A stretch of 64,000 nt of DNA from NCBI GenBank assembly GCA_039942715.1, contig JBDVBY010000007.1:248001-312000 (forward strand). Direction: 5' to 3'. This DNA is from JABDJX01 sp039942715 (GTDB lineage Bacteria; Pseudomonadota; Alphaproteobacteria; Rhodobacterales; Rhodobacteraceae). The notes under the pieces are model-generated. The model did no database searches and was not told the origin of the DNA. It saw nothing but the letters and a program-made list of their open reading frames with translations. Shown here piece by piece: positions 33,354-41,823 of this stretch; position 1 is the stretch's first letter, and each line of letters starts with the position of its first letter. The position numbers and the translations under genes are program-made.

Positions 33354-34391
33354 TTAAAGCAGAACAGTCTTCCGTGTTTTGATCGATTCAAGAGCTGCAA
33401 GGATAATGCGCAATGCCGCACGTCCTTCTGTCCCTGAGAATTGCGAAGGACGCTTGCCTTCAATTACACCAATCAGATCTTCTATACAGGTTTGCGGCCC
33501 GTCATGGTCTGGTTCACAAGCAATCAGAGTTGTACCGTTGGCGTTCTTTAGGGCGACACTTAAAGTATCCGACAAATCGCCCAAAAAACGATCTGGATTG
33601 TTCGGATCGACCGTAAACAACATGCCCAACGGCCCATGAACCAGATCATGGGAATGGCCGGGGGTGCCTTCAGGTAAACCCCAGTTGATGCTTACGGATA
33701 AACAATGCCCGCCCTCAAAGCGCACCTGAATTTCTGCTGTATCGACGCCAAAATCTGTAACCGAACTGACCCGCTCTTTGCCGCGCGCGAAAACCGTGCC
33801 AACCGCACTAACACTTACCGGCTCGCAACCTGTCAGATACCGTCCCAAATCGAACAGATGTCCGGACATGTCATGCACGGGCCCTCCATTCATATCAATG
33901 CGATGCATTGCAAGTTTCGGGCGTACCTCTCGCATTTCAGTGAAGCGGATATACAATTGTTCACCCAAATGACCTTCATCTATTAGGCGTTTCATCGTCT
34001 TGAAGCGGGATAGGCTCCGGTACTGATGGCACACCGAAAGATGGACACTATTGGCATTGGCGACAGCGATCATCTCATCCGCTTGTTCAAGAGTAAGCGC
34101 CATAGGCTTTTCGCAAAGGATGTGTCGCCCACATGCGGCGGCCGCAATCGCGACATCACGATGATCGCAAGCGGGAACACAAACGCTGACAATATCCACG
34201 CCGTCAAACGCTATGGCATCTTGCCAGCTCTCAACTCTGTGGGCACCGAATTGGATTGCAAGTTTTTCCGCACGATCCTCTTGTGGATCACACACAACTA
34301 CAACTCGCGCGTCGGGACGTTCACTCCAGGCAGTTGCGTGTTTGGTGCCCATGTCTCCGCAGCCAATGATTGCGACGCCGTACTTGGTCAT
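33354..34391 (-). CDS. Gfo/Idh/MocA family oxidoreductase
   Basis: NAD(P)-dependent sugar or inositol-type dehydrogenase. N-terminal Rossmann motif VAIIGCGDMGTKHA, the EKP motif in CEKPMALT, and the C-terminal alpha/beta domain with HDMSGHLFDLGRYL. 345 residues, normal. It starts at a four-base overlap with the isomerase gene upstream, so they form a two-gene operon, probably oxidising and isomerising a sugar or cyclitol. No transporter accompanies them. A GntR remnant lies upstream. Confidence 0.92.
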   Translation of the reverse strand: MTKYGVAIIGCGDMGTKHATAWSERPDARVVVVCDPQEDRAEKLAIQFGAHRVESWQDAIAFDGVDIVSVCVPACDHRDVAIAAAACGRHILCEKPMALTLEQADEMIAVANANSVHLSVCHQYRSLSRFKTMKRLIDEGHLGEQLYIRFTEMREVRPKLAMHRIDMNGGPVHDMSGHLFDLGRYLTGCEPVSVSAVGTVFARGKERVSSVTDFGVDTAEIQVRFEGGHCLSVSINWGLPEGTPGHSHDLVHGPLGMLFTVDPNNPDRFLGDLSDTLSVALKNANGTTLIACEPDHDGPQTCIEDLIGVIEGKRPSQFSGTEGRAALRIILAALESIKTRKTVLL

Positions 34392-35167
34392 CCTTCAATC
34401 TCAGAAATATGGTTCTTCAGGAAGGCGCTGTTCACCTGACATGCTAGGTCGCAATTGTCGGCATTATCTTGTTCTGCTGTGATCCAGATATCGCGATCGG
34501 CCTGCCGGGATAACCACGTCCATGCCGGTGCAAAATCGACAACTCCGTCCCCAAGGTGACAGGTGTTCTGCCCATCTTCCCAAGTGACAAAATCTTTGAA
34601 GTGAAGAACCTTCGTGCGATCTCCGATTTCATCAAGCAACGCGCCCATATCCTGGCCGCCCTTTACGGCCCAACCTAAATCAGGCGCATACCCCAGGCCT
34701 TCGATTTCGGCGCTTTGCAGTCGGTTCCAGATCCGGCGATTGTTCCGAAATTCCCAGTCGTGATTGTGATAGAGAAGCGTCACGCCTTGGTCAGCGCAGC
34801 CCAAAGCGATTGAGCGCAATTTTTCTAGTTCAACCGACAGCTCCCCCTCATCTTCGACATTCAAACCGGAGAAAACCAAGTATCGGCAATTTAGGGCAAT
34901 TAGATAACTCAACACAGTTTGCAGCGCGTCACGTTCATTTGCTGCCTGCACAAGGTCAGTCAGGTTTCCACCAATATGGCTTGCGCTTAACTCCACGCGA
35001 TGCTTGGCCAAAAGCGATTGCGCTTTCTTTATTCCAACTTGACCAAGGCGCCTGAAACCGATCTCAACCCCCTGAAAACCATTAAGGTTTGCAACTCCAA
35101 ATATTTCGTCAAATAGATGCTGCTGCGGGTCGCCCCACGTTATTGTCTGGAGGGCCGTTTTCATCAT
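34388..35167 (-). CDS. Sugar phosphate isomerase/epimerase (AP-endonuclease 2 TIM barrel)
   Basis: Xylose-isomerase-like TIM-barrel protein of about 259 residues: LYHNHDWEFRN and ILHFKDF-like segments carry the metal-ligand His/Asp/Glu residues (HNHD, KVLHFKDFVTW, WITAEQDN). The start ATG at 35167 (or the adjacent 35164) has GAGGG upstream; a longer frame to 35311 includes unrelated sequence overlapping a dispersed repeat. It is paired with the Gfo/Idh dehydrogenase, as in inositol and related sugar pathways. Confidence 0.88.
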   Translation of the reverse strand: MMKTALQTITWGDPQQHLFDEIFGVANLNGFQGVEIGFRRLGQVGIKKAQSLLAKHRVELSASHIGGNLTDLVQAANERDALQTVLSYLIALNCRYLVFSGLNVEDEGELSVELEKLRSIALGCADQGVTLLYHNHDWEFRNNRRIWNRLQSAEIEGLGYAPDLGWAVKGGQDMGALLDEIGDRTKVLHFKDFVTWEDGQNTCHLGDGVVDFAPAWTWLSRQADRDIWITAEQDNADNCDLACQVNSAFLKNHISEIEG

Positions 35168-35608
35168 TTGTGGTACCCTCTTACTCAAGACCGAAGGAGT
35201 TGGCTCTCGCACGCGTTCTCTGAATCGAAGTAGAAACTCGCCGGCAGTTTTCTCGGATTGTTCAAGCGTATGTATATGTCGGCACAACAGCAATGTGTCA
35301 CTTGAGTGCAATCGCAGATGAATGTCCGCTTTGCGGTGACGAAATTTCGTATCGGGACTGCAGGCTAATGACTGCTTAGGGCCGTGAGTGACAGAGGTTG
35401 GAGCTGCTCAGCGACGCTGCGGAGCGGAGAGCGACCGGATTGAGCCATGTGGTCGAAATTCTGCGAAGCGGCGAATGTCTGGGTATTGGCGATCAGAAGA
35501 AAGATCATAAAGCAATCAACATCGATTTCGCTTAGGGTAATCGGTGCGTGATCAGCGGCACTTTAGATGGCTCGAACTCCAGTCAGGCCTAAGCTACATA
35601 AAATTGGG
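35168..35608. other. Non-coding region with dispersed repeats, copies 3 and 4
   Basis: About 440 bases without a credible gene. The reverse complement of 35313-35345 contains AGCGGACATTCATCTGCGA and that of 35461-35484 CAGACATTCGCCGC, both related to the GACATTC elements at 7994-8034 and 20585-20647. The rest has no clear feature. It separates the isomerase gene from the GntR remnant. Confidence 0.45.
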
Positions 35609-35921
35609 CTATTCGACCTCGAAGTATTCTGAGTGCGTAGCGTAAATATACTTGATCGTGTCATCTAGCCCGCCAAGATGTTTTCGGGCTGCTTCTAAGA
35701 CCCTATTGGCGGAATTCGTCGCAAGCGCTTCCGCAATTTTCTGATGGTCGCTCAGAATTGACTCTAGTCCATTCACTTTATGGTCATGCTCCAGAACACA
35801 GAGGCGATCCATTTTCTGCTTTTGTTGTTCGATTGTTTTTCGCTCCGGGTCCTTCCTGAGGCTGATGCGTCTCCACGGGGCGCGCGGAGCGCGGATTTCA
35901 AGGATTCCGGAAAACCCTTAT
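35609..35921 (-). pseudogene. Remnant of a GntR/FadR-type regulator (FCD domain only)
   Basis: The open frame gives the end of an FCD effector domain: RAPRAPWRRISLRKDPER, then ILSDHQKIAEALATNSANRV, and a terminal THSEYFEVE. The helix-turn-helix and the first half of the FCD domain are absent; an in-frame TAA stops the frame just upstream of 35921. The internal ATG at 35812 would give only 67 residues. It was probably the regulator of the adjacent isomerase-dehydrogenase pair, truncated when the island was assembled. Confidence 0.7.
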
Positions 35922-36016
35922 AGGTCAGTATATTTGACCTATTAAGTCTCTATCTTAGAGAAGCGCTTAGGTCGTTTCGTATCCAACGTTGCCTGCACAA
36001 ATGCGGACACGACATA

Positions 36017-36093
36017 GACACCCCCTTAAGGGGGATGTCTTGTCTGTCTGTTGTCGACTTAAGACATTGTCCGGACATTATCGCATTGTCTGG
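36017..36093. repeat. Hairpin and short direct repeats beside the primase gene, possible replication origin
   Basis: GACA-CCCCCTTAAGGGGG-a-TGTC forms a hairpin at 36017-36039 with a perfect 14-bp palindrome (36021-36034). Then ACATTGTCCGG (36064-36074) and GCATTGTCTGG (36083-36093) form an imperfect direct repeat, the first overlapping the palindrome TGTCCGGACA. The location directly after the prim-pol/helicase stop suggests an origin or a terminator; the repeats are too few to call iterons with confidence. Confidence 0.45.
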
Positions 36094-38136
36094 TCATAGT
36101 ATCTCGCAGTCATCCTCTTCGTAGTGATCGAAACAAGTGGCAATTCGGTAAAGCCCGTCTTTCTCGACAACATCGCCTTTCTCGACCAAATCCCTCCTGG
36201 CGCGCCTAAACGCGGTCTCTCGGGAGGCAACTTTAATTGCTGATGAAACCCCGTCTTCCCCAATGCAACTTTGCTTCCATTTGGCCGATGGGACGAGGTC
36301 TTGCCCTCCGATATCTTCAAGGACCTCCAGCGCAGCCTGAGCGGAATTTGTAAGTTTGTCGTATTGGTCATGTGATCCAGCGAGGCAGGGCTCGCAGATT
36401 GGCGCGTTAAGGGGTTCGCCGTCGACATCGTAACCAGCTTTGCGTCTGCCGATCCTAAACGCAATATCCAAATCTGGCGGTCCATTGCGGTTCTTCGCCA
36501 TTGTGCAGCGGACGATGCCTTCCTTGTTAGCTTTCTTGACGAGTATGGAAAAATCCAGGGCACCATTGAACGTTGAGTGCCCTCTGGGTGTGTCGCCCTG
36601 TGATTTTGTCCCGTGGTGAACAAAGATGACCGTTGCGCCTAGTTTTGCAAACTCGCGTCCGATCCGAACAACGCGGTTCATGCTTTCCGCGCCATTTTCT
36701 TCCAATCCCGGCATAACCGAAGCTAAAGTGTCGAACACAATGAGCTTTGGCTCAGTTTCCTTAGCGCGAAGCAATAGCTCTTTGAGTTGCGGGCTACCGG
36801 AGCCTCCGACAGCGTTGCTTGAAAAAAGGTCGTTCACCCCGCGGACCAGCCAAAAGTTCGCAGCATTCTCAAGGTCACCGGCTAGGGCAGCGACCCTGCG
36901 CGCCATGCCCAACTCATCTTCTCCAGTTATGTACCAAACTTTGCCAGCAGATGTGGCCTGACCAAAGAAGCTTTCTCCCGTAGCAATGCGGTAAGCGAGG
37001 TAGGGTGCAAGGACGGATTTTCCGGCTCCTGGTTCGCCGAATATACAGCCCACCTGACCAGGTGCCATGATGTTGCGAGCGAGGTACTTGGCTGGTGGCA
37101 AAGCTGTACATTCTGCAGGCGACAGAAATGTGAGTGCCGTGCCCTCTTGGGTTTCTTCGTGCGCATCAGAAATGTCGAGAAAGTCATCTGGGCCGACGCG
37201 CCTGCCATAATACCCATGGTCATGAGCTAGTTTGAAAATCGTGCCTGCAGTCACCCTTGGACCACCGGGTTTGCCGAATGATCGCCATTTACTCAGCACT
37301 TCTTTTTGAGACCAACCTTCATATCCAGCTGACCAACCGTTTGCGATTGCTAAGCCTTCCTTGGACCCTTCAGTCTCGTAGTGAAGAGCCGCGAGAACAT
37401 TGATCCATTCTTCGTGGATCAGACTATTGGGGATGCATTGCAGCGCCCGTCTGAGCTCAGTCAGGTCACTTCTGGACTGTGTCTCAGGTAGTGCGGCGTC
37501 ATCACGTTCTGGCGGACGCAAGGCACTTGGCCACTTACGAAACCCAATCAGAACATCGACCTCAAAGTCACCGGAGCGCGGTTGGTATTTTCCGAGAGCA
37601 TTAATTGCATCAGGTGCAAAGACAAAGCCGCCCTCGGCTCGAATATCAACGCCTTCAATACCCATTTCTTTTAGGTGGCGAGTTGAGTTTGTCAGCCCTT
37701 CGTGATGCTTGTAGTAGAGATGTAGACCCCCGGAAGGTGTTTCTACGATAACTGCCTTAGGGTCGTTTGCGTCGAAGCCCGCCTCCGCTAGTGAAGCTAC
37801 TCCGTCTGTTCCTTTCTTGCGGTCCACGTCCAAAACAGCCCATCCGGAAGCGGCGCCTGTCGGAATGCCTGGAACGGCTTGCGGATTTTTGTCCCACATT
37901 CTTTTGATAGTATTGGGATCTGTCGTCGCGTCCTTAAATCCTTTTTTGGTCAATGGACCGCGGTCTGGTTCTCCATTGTTCCTCGCGGTGGAGCCGTCCT
38001 TGCAGGGGAAGACCGGAATGCCAGACTTGGCGTAATCAAGTGCGAGCTTTAGGTTGTGAGCGTGGCGCTGGGCTGTCGGCATCGCAAAAGCGATGGTATT
38101 CGGATTAGCTTCGTCCTTTATAGAAGTGGGAGGCAT
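36094..38136 (-). CDS. Bifunctional DNA primase-polymerase / RepA-like helicase
   Basis: A 680-residue replication protein. Prim-pol domain at about residues 25-200, with the catalytic acidic pair in LDVDRKKG (Asp 103 and 105) and the SGGLHLYY motif (His 139). A PriCT-2-like linker follows (about 225-307), then a RecA-like helicase domain with Walker A GEPGAGKS (367-374) and Walker B LIVFDT. ATG 38136 has AAGGACA upstream. Such proteins replicate plasmids, phages and satellites. It lies at the right end of the island; in a circular form it would follow the integrase across the att junction. Confidence 0.9.
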   Translation of the reverse strand: MPPTSIKDEANPNTIAFAMPTAQRHAHNLKLALDYAKSGIPVFPCKDGSTARNNGEPDRGPLTKKGFKDATTDPNTIKRMWDKNPQAVPGIPTGAASGWAVLDVDRKKGTDGVASLAEAGFDANDPKAVIVETPSGGLHLYYKHHEGLTNSTRHLKEMGIEGVDIRAEGGFVFAPDAINALGKYQPRSGDFEVDVLIGFRKWPSALRPPERDDAALPETQSRSDLTELRRALQCIPNSLIHEEWINVLAALHYETEGSKEGLAIANGWSAGYEGWSQKEVLSKWRSFGKPGGPRVTAGTIFKLAHDHGYYGRRVGPDDFLDISDAHEETQEGTALTFLSPAECTALPPAKYLARNIMAPGQVGCIFGEPGAGKSVLAPYLAYRIATGESFFGQATSAGKVWYITGEDELGMARRVAALAGDLENAANFWLVRGVNDLFSSNAVGGSGSPQLKELLLRAKETEPKLIVFDTLASVMPGLEENGAESMNRVVRIGREFAKLGATVIFVHHGTKSQGDTPRGHSTFNGALDFSILVKKANKEGIVRCTMAKNRNGPPDLDIAFRIGRRKAGYDVDGEPLNAPICEPCLAGSHDQYDKLTNSAQAALEVLEDIGGQDLVPSAKWKQSCIGEDGVSSAIKVASRETAFRRARRDLVEKGDVVEKDGLYRIATCFDHYEEDDCEIL

Positions 38137-38262
38137 TTCAGATTGTCCTTTTTTTGTATTTTGTTGAAGTTCTATCGCGTCACCAAAGCTCACATGGCCT
38201 GAATGCCAGGGTGCACGCGACACCGAAGCTGGGTCGGCGAGGTTTCTTAAATTGCCTTTTTC

Positions 38263-38320
38263 GGTGGGACAGTTCTTGCAAGAAACATAGAGAAACTGTG
38301 GGTGTTTTGAGTGTCCCACC
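38263..38320. repeat. Inverted pair GGTGGGAC / GTCCCACC, candidate integrase arm sites (right)
   Basis: GGTGGGAC at 38263-38270 and GTCCCACC at 38313-38320, 42 bases apart and 38 bases inside the right att repeat. The same motif pair is found inside the left end (5266-5300). It probably also lies in the promoter region of the prim-pol gene. Confidence 0.5.
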
Positions 38321-38357
38321 TTTTGCTAAGCTTTTGATTTGTCGGATTTGTGTAAGC

Positions 38358-38373
38358 CCCCTACGGGCTGCCA
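38358..38373 (+). repeat. attR: 16-bp attachment repeat
   Basis: CCCCTACGGGCTGCCA, identical to the 3' end of tRNA-Glu at 5204-5219 and in the same orientation. There is no tRNA upstream of this copy: preceding bases (GGATTTGTGTAAGC) are not a T-arm. It therefore marks the far end of the inserted element, and the sequence beyond 38373 is the original chromosomal flank of the tRNA. Confidence 0.88.
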
Positions 38374-38779
38374 CTCTTTTATGAAAAGTTGTTGTAACTC
38401 AACGAACTGATCCGTTGGCGTGTGCTGGTGTTTCCATGGTGCGCCCAAAGCGGAACTTTTTCCCATTGAGCGAGTAGCACGAGATGGGCGCGCTTTGGGC
38501 TGTCGGTGCCGAGGGGCGTGGTCTTAAGTTGGCGGAGGCTGCATTGCATCCGAGGTCGGATAAAAGCTCAAAGCGAGTCACGCTGCATCCTGCTTAACCG
38601 TCCGCTGAGTGCGTTAAGCGGGTCCGACCATTGTTCGCAAATTGTCGCCAATTACCGACACAAAGCCCTTTTGTTGCCACATTATATGGGCAAAAGTGAG
38701 CTGTCGAACGGGGCGTAAACGTCCACACAAAGCAGACACACAGGCGGATTTCGCAAAGGACCAAGGCAAGGTCTCTTGA
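38374..38779. other. Chromosomal non-coding flank after the island
   Basis: About 400 bases without a gene. Inverted repeats are visible: GCCCAAAGC (38443-38451) with GCTTTGGGC (38492-38500), and GCTTAAC with GTTAAGC near 38592-38620. Neither is followed by a U-run. The bases just after attR (CTTTTATGAAAAG) could be a weak original tRNA terminator. The promoter of the following glycosyltransferase gene is probably near its 3' end. Confidence 0.45.
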
Positions 38780-40651
38780 ATGGACTTTAAATTGAATACC
38801 ACCACACTTCGCTTTGTATTGCTTTTCGGACTAAGTGGATTGCTGTTGGTCGGACCCTTTGTGGTCTCAACCGGATTCTTCACAATTGACGAAGTTGTCT
38901 ACTTTTTGTCTGCGCATGCTTTTAGCGGTGGGCAGGGATTTTTCGTCGACAATGGAGTGCCTCAGTTTGCCTCGCCTGACTTAACGATGCTGACATTTTT
39001 GGTCTTAATGCCGGACGGGCTGACCGTGCAGTACCCAGGCGGGTTTGCCGTTGTTGGTAGCCTGTTTTTTGATGCGTTTGGAGCGCGCGGATTACTTTTG
39101 GCAAATGCGCTGGCGGGCGTTGGCACGCTGTTCGTCACACACAAGTTGGCGCTGCGGCTCTTTCAAAGCATGGCCGCTGCGAATCTTGCAGTGGCCTTAT
39201 GCGCAATCTTTAGCTTTATGCCCGAGTATGCCGTTGGGTATTGGCCGCATATGATCAGCGTCCTGTCGGTCACGCTTGCTCTTTATCTATTTGTGCACGC
39301 TCTTGATCCTGATGCCCCTTTCAAATGGGCGTTTGCCTCGGGTCTTGTCTTGGGCGCAGGTTTGTTGTTTCGCGTCGATGGCTTGCTGCTTCTTAGCACA
39401 ATTGCTTTGGTCACCGCGCTTTATGCCAGTAATCCAGTGCGCGTCTTTGGCGGTGGCGTTTTGGGGATGCTCCCGGGTCTCGCGCTGTCGTCTGCCATCA
39501 ATTCAATCAAGTTTGGAACACTCAACCCTATCTCTTATGGACCCAGTGGCGAAGGCGGGGCAGACCCAACAACTTACCTTTTGTTCGCAGGAGTCGCGGC
39601 CATTGCGACGCTAGCGGTTTGGGGCCTCCGACTGCGTGGAGGTCTCCCTAAGATTTGGGCGCTTGTGCTTGTCGGTATCGCTGTCGCGGCAATCTTCGCA
39701 TTGCCACAAGTTGAACGTCAGGTATTGCGGCTCGTGCGCGGCATACTGGCGTTGTGGATCGATTCAAAGACAATCATCGACACCCGCCCGGGCGTAGAAA
39801 GCGGCCCAGACGGCACCCAGTTTTTCTGGGGCATGTCGAAGAAAGCTCTGGGGCAAAGCTTGCCGTGGCTCGGTCTAATAGCCGCTTTGCTGGTGTTGCC
39901 CAAAGCCGCCTATCGTCGCAGCATTTCCATTGTTCTGATCTTTGTTGCGTTGTGGTCATTGCCGTTTTTACTGCGCTCTTGGCACGGTGGATTGGGCTCT
40001 AATATGCGCTATCTTTTGCCTGTATTGCCTGCACTTGCAGCACTTGTGGGCTGGATCATTGTAGAGGTTGCGGGAAGATTGAAAACACCTGTTCCAACAA
40101 TGGTTTTGGGTGGTATGCTGGCGTTTGGATTACAACAAATCTGGCTGATGAGCACGACTTCTGGCTTAGCTGGTTTCCAGCAAATCCTCGCGAGCTATGT
40201 GTTGTTCGCGGTCGCAATCGCTGTGTGTGTCGGGCTATTGATAGACAGGTTGGCACCCGTCGCCGGAGTGGCCGTGGGCTTAGGTCTTGGAATGGCCTTT
40301 CTAAACGGAATTGCGGATTTTTCCCAAAGCCAACACAAGCGAAGCATAGCGTATGATCTTTCGTCGCAATTCTCGCAAATTACAGATCGCGTTGTAGTTT
40401 ACGGTTCACCCGAAAACGTGGTTTATACCCCGGCCAAGACAAACGCGATAGCCGCTGTGGTTCCTTTTGCCAATTCCAGTTTCGATCATGATTTTATCCA
40501 AGCAGCTTTGGCCGAAAATCATCGTGTCATTATGGCAAACAATATTATTGTACGCCTAAGCGAAGCGTTTGAAGCCTTGGCGCAAACGCCATCTGATGTG
40601 CCTGCCGGGTATTCTGAAATTGTTTCGACAGACACACGCGCTGCGAGGTAG
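38780..40651 (+). CDS. GT39-like integral membrane glycosyltransferase (ArnT/PMT fold)
   Basis: A 623-residue polytopic membrane protein with about twelve hydrophobic segments and a soluble C-terminal part. The acidic residues near the first periplasmic loop (FFTIDEVVYFLSAHAF) match the catalytic Asp/Glu position of GT-C enzymes that use polyprenyl-linked sugars, and RWHGG-like motif SWHGGLGSNMRYLLP fits the family. The acceptor, lipid A, protein or a polysaccharide, is unknown. It starts a rightward set with a GT4-like transferase and near a flippase, so surface glycan assembly is likely. Confidence 0.75.
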   Translation: MDFKLNTTTLRFVLLFGLSGLLLVGPFVVSTGFFTIDEVVYFLSAHAFSGGQGFFVDNGVPQFASPDLTMLTFLVLMPDGLTVQYPGGFAVVGSLFFDAFGARGLLLANALAGVGTLFVTHKLALRLFQSMAAANLAVALCAIFSFMPEYAVGYWPHMISVLSVTLALYLFVHALDPDAPFKWAFASGLVLGAGLLFRVDGLLLLSTIALVTALYASNPVRVFGGGVLGMLPGLALSSAINSIKFGTLNPISYGPSGEGGADPTTYLLFAGVAAIATLAVWGLRLRGGLPKIWALVLVGIAVAAIFALPQVERQVLRLVRGILALWIDSKTIIDTRPGVESGPDGTQFFWGMSKKALGQSLPWLGLIAALLVLPKAAYRRSISIVLIFVALWSLPFLLRSWHGGLGSNMRYLLPVLPALAALVGWIIVEVAGRLKTPVPTMVLGGMLAFGLQQIWLMSTTSGLAGFQQILASYVLFAVAIAVCVGLLIDRLAPVAGVAVGLGLGMAFLNGIADFSQSQHKRSIAYDLSSQFSQITDRVVVYGSPENVVYTPAKTNAIAAVVPFANSSFDHDFIQAALAENHRVIMANNIIVRLSEAFEALAQTPSDVPAGYSEIVSTDTRAAR

Positions 40652-40677
40652 ACCTAAGATGCGCATGTGCAAACACG

Positions 40678-41823
40678 GTGATCAGATTGTCCCAGTCTAA
40701 GCCCAATCCACTCAAGGTCATGATGTGGGGCACATATGATTTGGGTAAGCCAAGAACGCGCCTTTTATTAGAGGCAATCCGTCAATCCGGTGCATCTCTA
40801 TGCGAAGTTCACGCCCCTGTTTGGGATGGCGCGGAAGACAAATCAGTTTTGGGCAAAAGCGATGCGCTAAGGCGCGGGATCCGCTGGGCGTTTGCCTACC
40901 CTGGTCTTATCTGGCGGTTTTTGCGCGCGCCGCGCCCGGATGTCATCGTCGTTGGGTATTTGGGGCAGCTGGACGTTTTGCTTCTTTGGCCCTTTGCTAA
41001 AATGCGCGGTGTTCCGGTGGTTTGGGACGCGTTTCTGTCGTTGTACGACACCGTCGTAAATGATCGCGCCATGGTAACTGCACGCCATCCCGCAGCTTGG
41101 GTTTTGCGCGCATGGGAATGGCTGGCATGCCGTTCGGTTCATCGCATCGTCTTAGACACCGAAGCCCACGCTGACTTGTTCCGCAATTTCTACAATGTGA
41201 CATCGGACAAAGTTACCTCGGCCTTTGTGGGGGCTGAGGCAAGCGCCTTTCCAACAGCCACCCCGCGCGCGCAATCATCGCGCTCCACAGTCCTTTTTTA
41301 CGGCCAGTTCATCCCACTGCATGGCATCGCGACCATCATTAATGCTGCAAAACTGGCTGGAGATAAACCGATCGACTGGGTCGTGATCGGGACGGGACAA
41401 CAGGAAAAAGACATCGCGGCCATGCTAGAGCACGACGCGCCAAAGTCTCTGATGTGGGAGAAATGGGTGCCTTACGAGGACTTGGCGCAACGTATTGCGG
41501 ATGCAGATGTGTGCCTTGGCGTGTTTGGAACCAGCGAAAAAGCTGGGCGCGTGATCCCGAACAAAGTCTTTCAAATCCTCTCGGCTGGCAGGCCTTTGGT
41601 CACCCGTGATGGGCCTGGCATCCGCGAACTTATCTCCGACGGCGTGCCGGGCGTTGAACTTATTCCACCCGCAGATCCTAAGGCATTAGTAGTGGCGGTC
41701 GAGCGGTTGCTAGCCGCGCCGCAGGGGGAAAGCGAATTGCACACAGATTTGCGCAAGCGTTTCGCCGTCAAAGCTTTGGCGGGGCGTTGGGACAAAATAC
41801 TGCGCGACGCGATTGTTAGATAA
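40678..41823 (+). CDS. GT4-like glycosyltransferase
   Basis: A 381-residue GT-B transferase. The C-terminal donor domain shows STVLFYGQFIPLHG, WVVIGTGQQ, WVPYEDLAQRIADADVCLGVFG, and GRVIPNKVFQILSAGRPLVT, the usual EX7E-type nucleotide-sugar region. GTG 40678 is the first start in frame; a later ATG is possible. It follows the GT39-like gene after 26 bases and converges, with an eight-base overlap, on a GT2 gene. It probably adds a sugar to a lipid-linked polysaccharide unit at the cytoplasmic side. Confidence 0.87.
   Translation: MIRLSQSKPNPLKVMMWGTYDLGKPRTRLLLEAIRQSGASLCEVHAPVWDGAEDKSVLGKSDALRRGIRWAFAYPGLIWRFLRAPRPDVIVVGYLGQLDVLLLWPFAKMRGVPVVWDAFLSLYDTVVNDRAMVTARHPAAWVLRAWEWLACRSVHRIVLDTEAHADLFRNFYNVTSDKVTSAFVGAEASAFPTATPRAQSSRSTVLFYGQFIPLHGIATIINAAKLAGDKPIDWVVIGTGQQEKDIAAMLEHDAPKSLMWEKWVPYEDLAQRIADADVCLGVFGTSEKAGRVIPNKVFQILSAGRPLVTRDGPGIRELISDGVPGVELIPPADPKALVVAVERLLAAPQGESELHTDLRKRFAVKALAGRWDKILRDAIVR

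Larger units (their letters stand above)
5204..38373. mobile_element. Integrated genomic island of about 33 kb at tRNA-Glu
   Basis: The boundaries are a perfect 16-bp direct repeat, one copy being the 3' end of tRNA-Glu (5204-5219), the other at 38358-38373. Inside the left boundary lie integrase, excisionase-like, hypothetical and MerR-like genes; inside the right boundary lies a prim-pol/helicase gene. Both ends carry GTCCCACC/GTGGGAC inverted pairs that could be integrase arm sites. On a circular form the integrase and primase would be adjacent across the joined att site. The cargo is metabolic (three blocks with ABC importers and redox enzymes). No capsid, conjugation or toxin genes were seen. 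An alternative is two successive insertions or later cargo expansion within an originally small element. Confidence 0.8.

Noticed and set aside
33133..33357. 74-codon frame after the Crp/Fnr gene
   Set aside because: No domain and no start signal; overlaps what may be a worn repeat.
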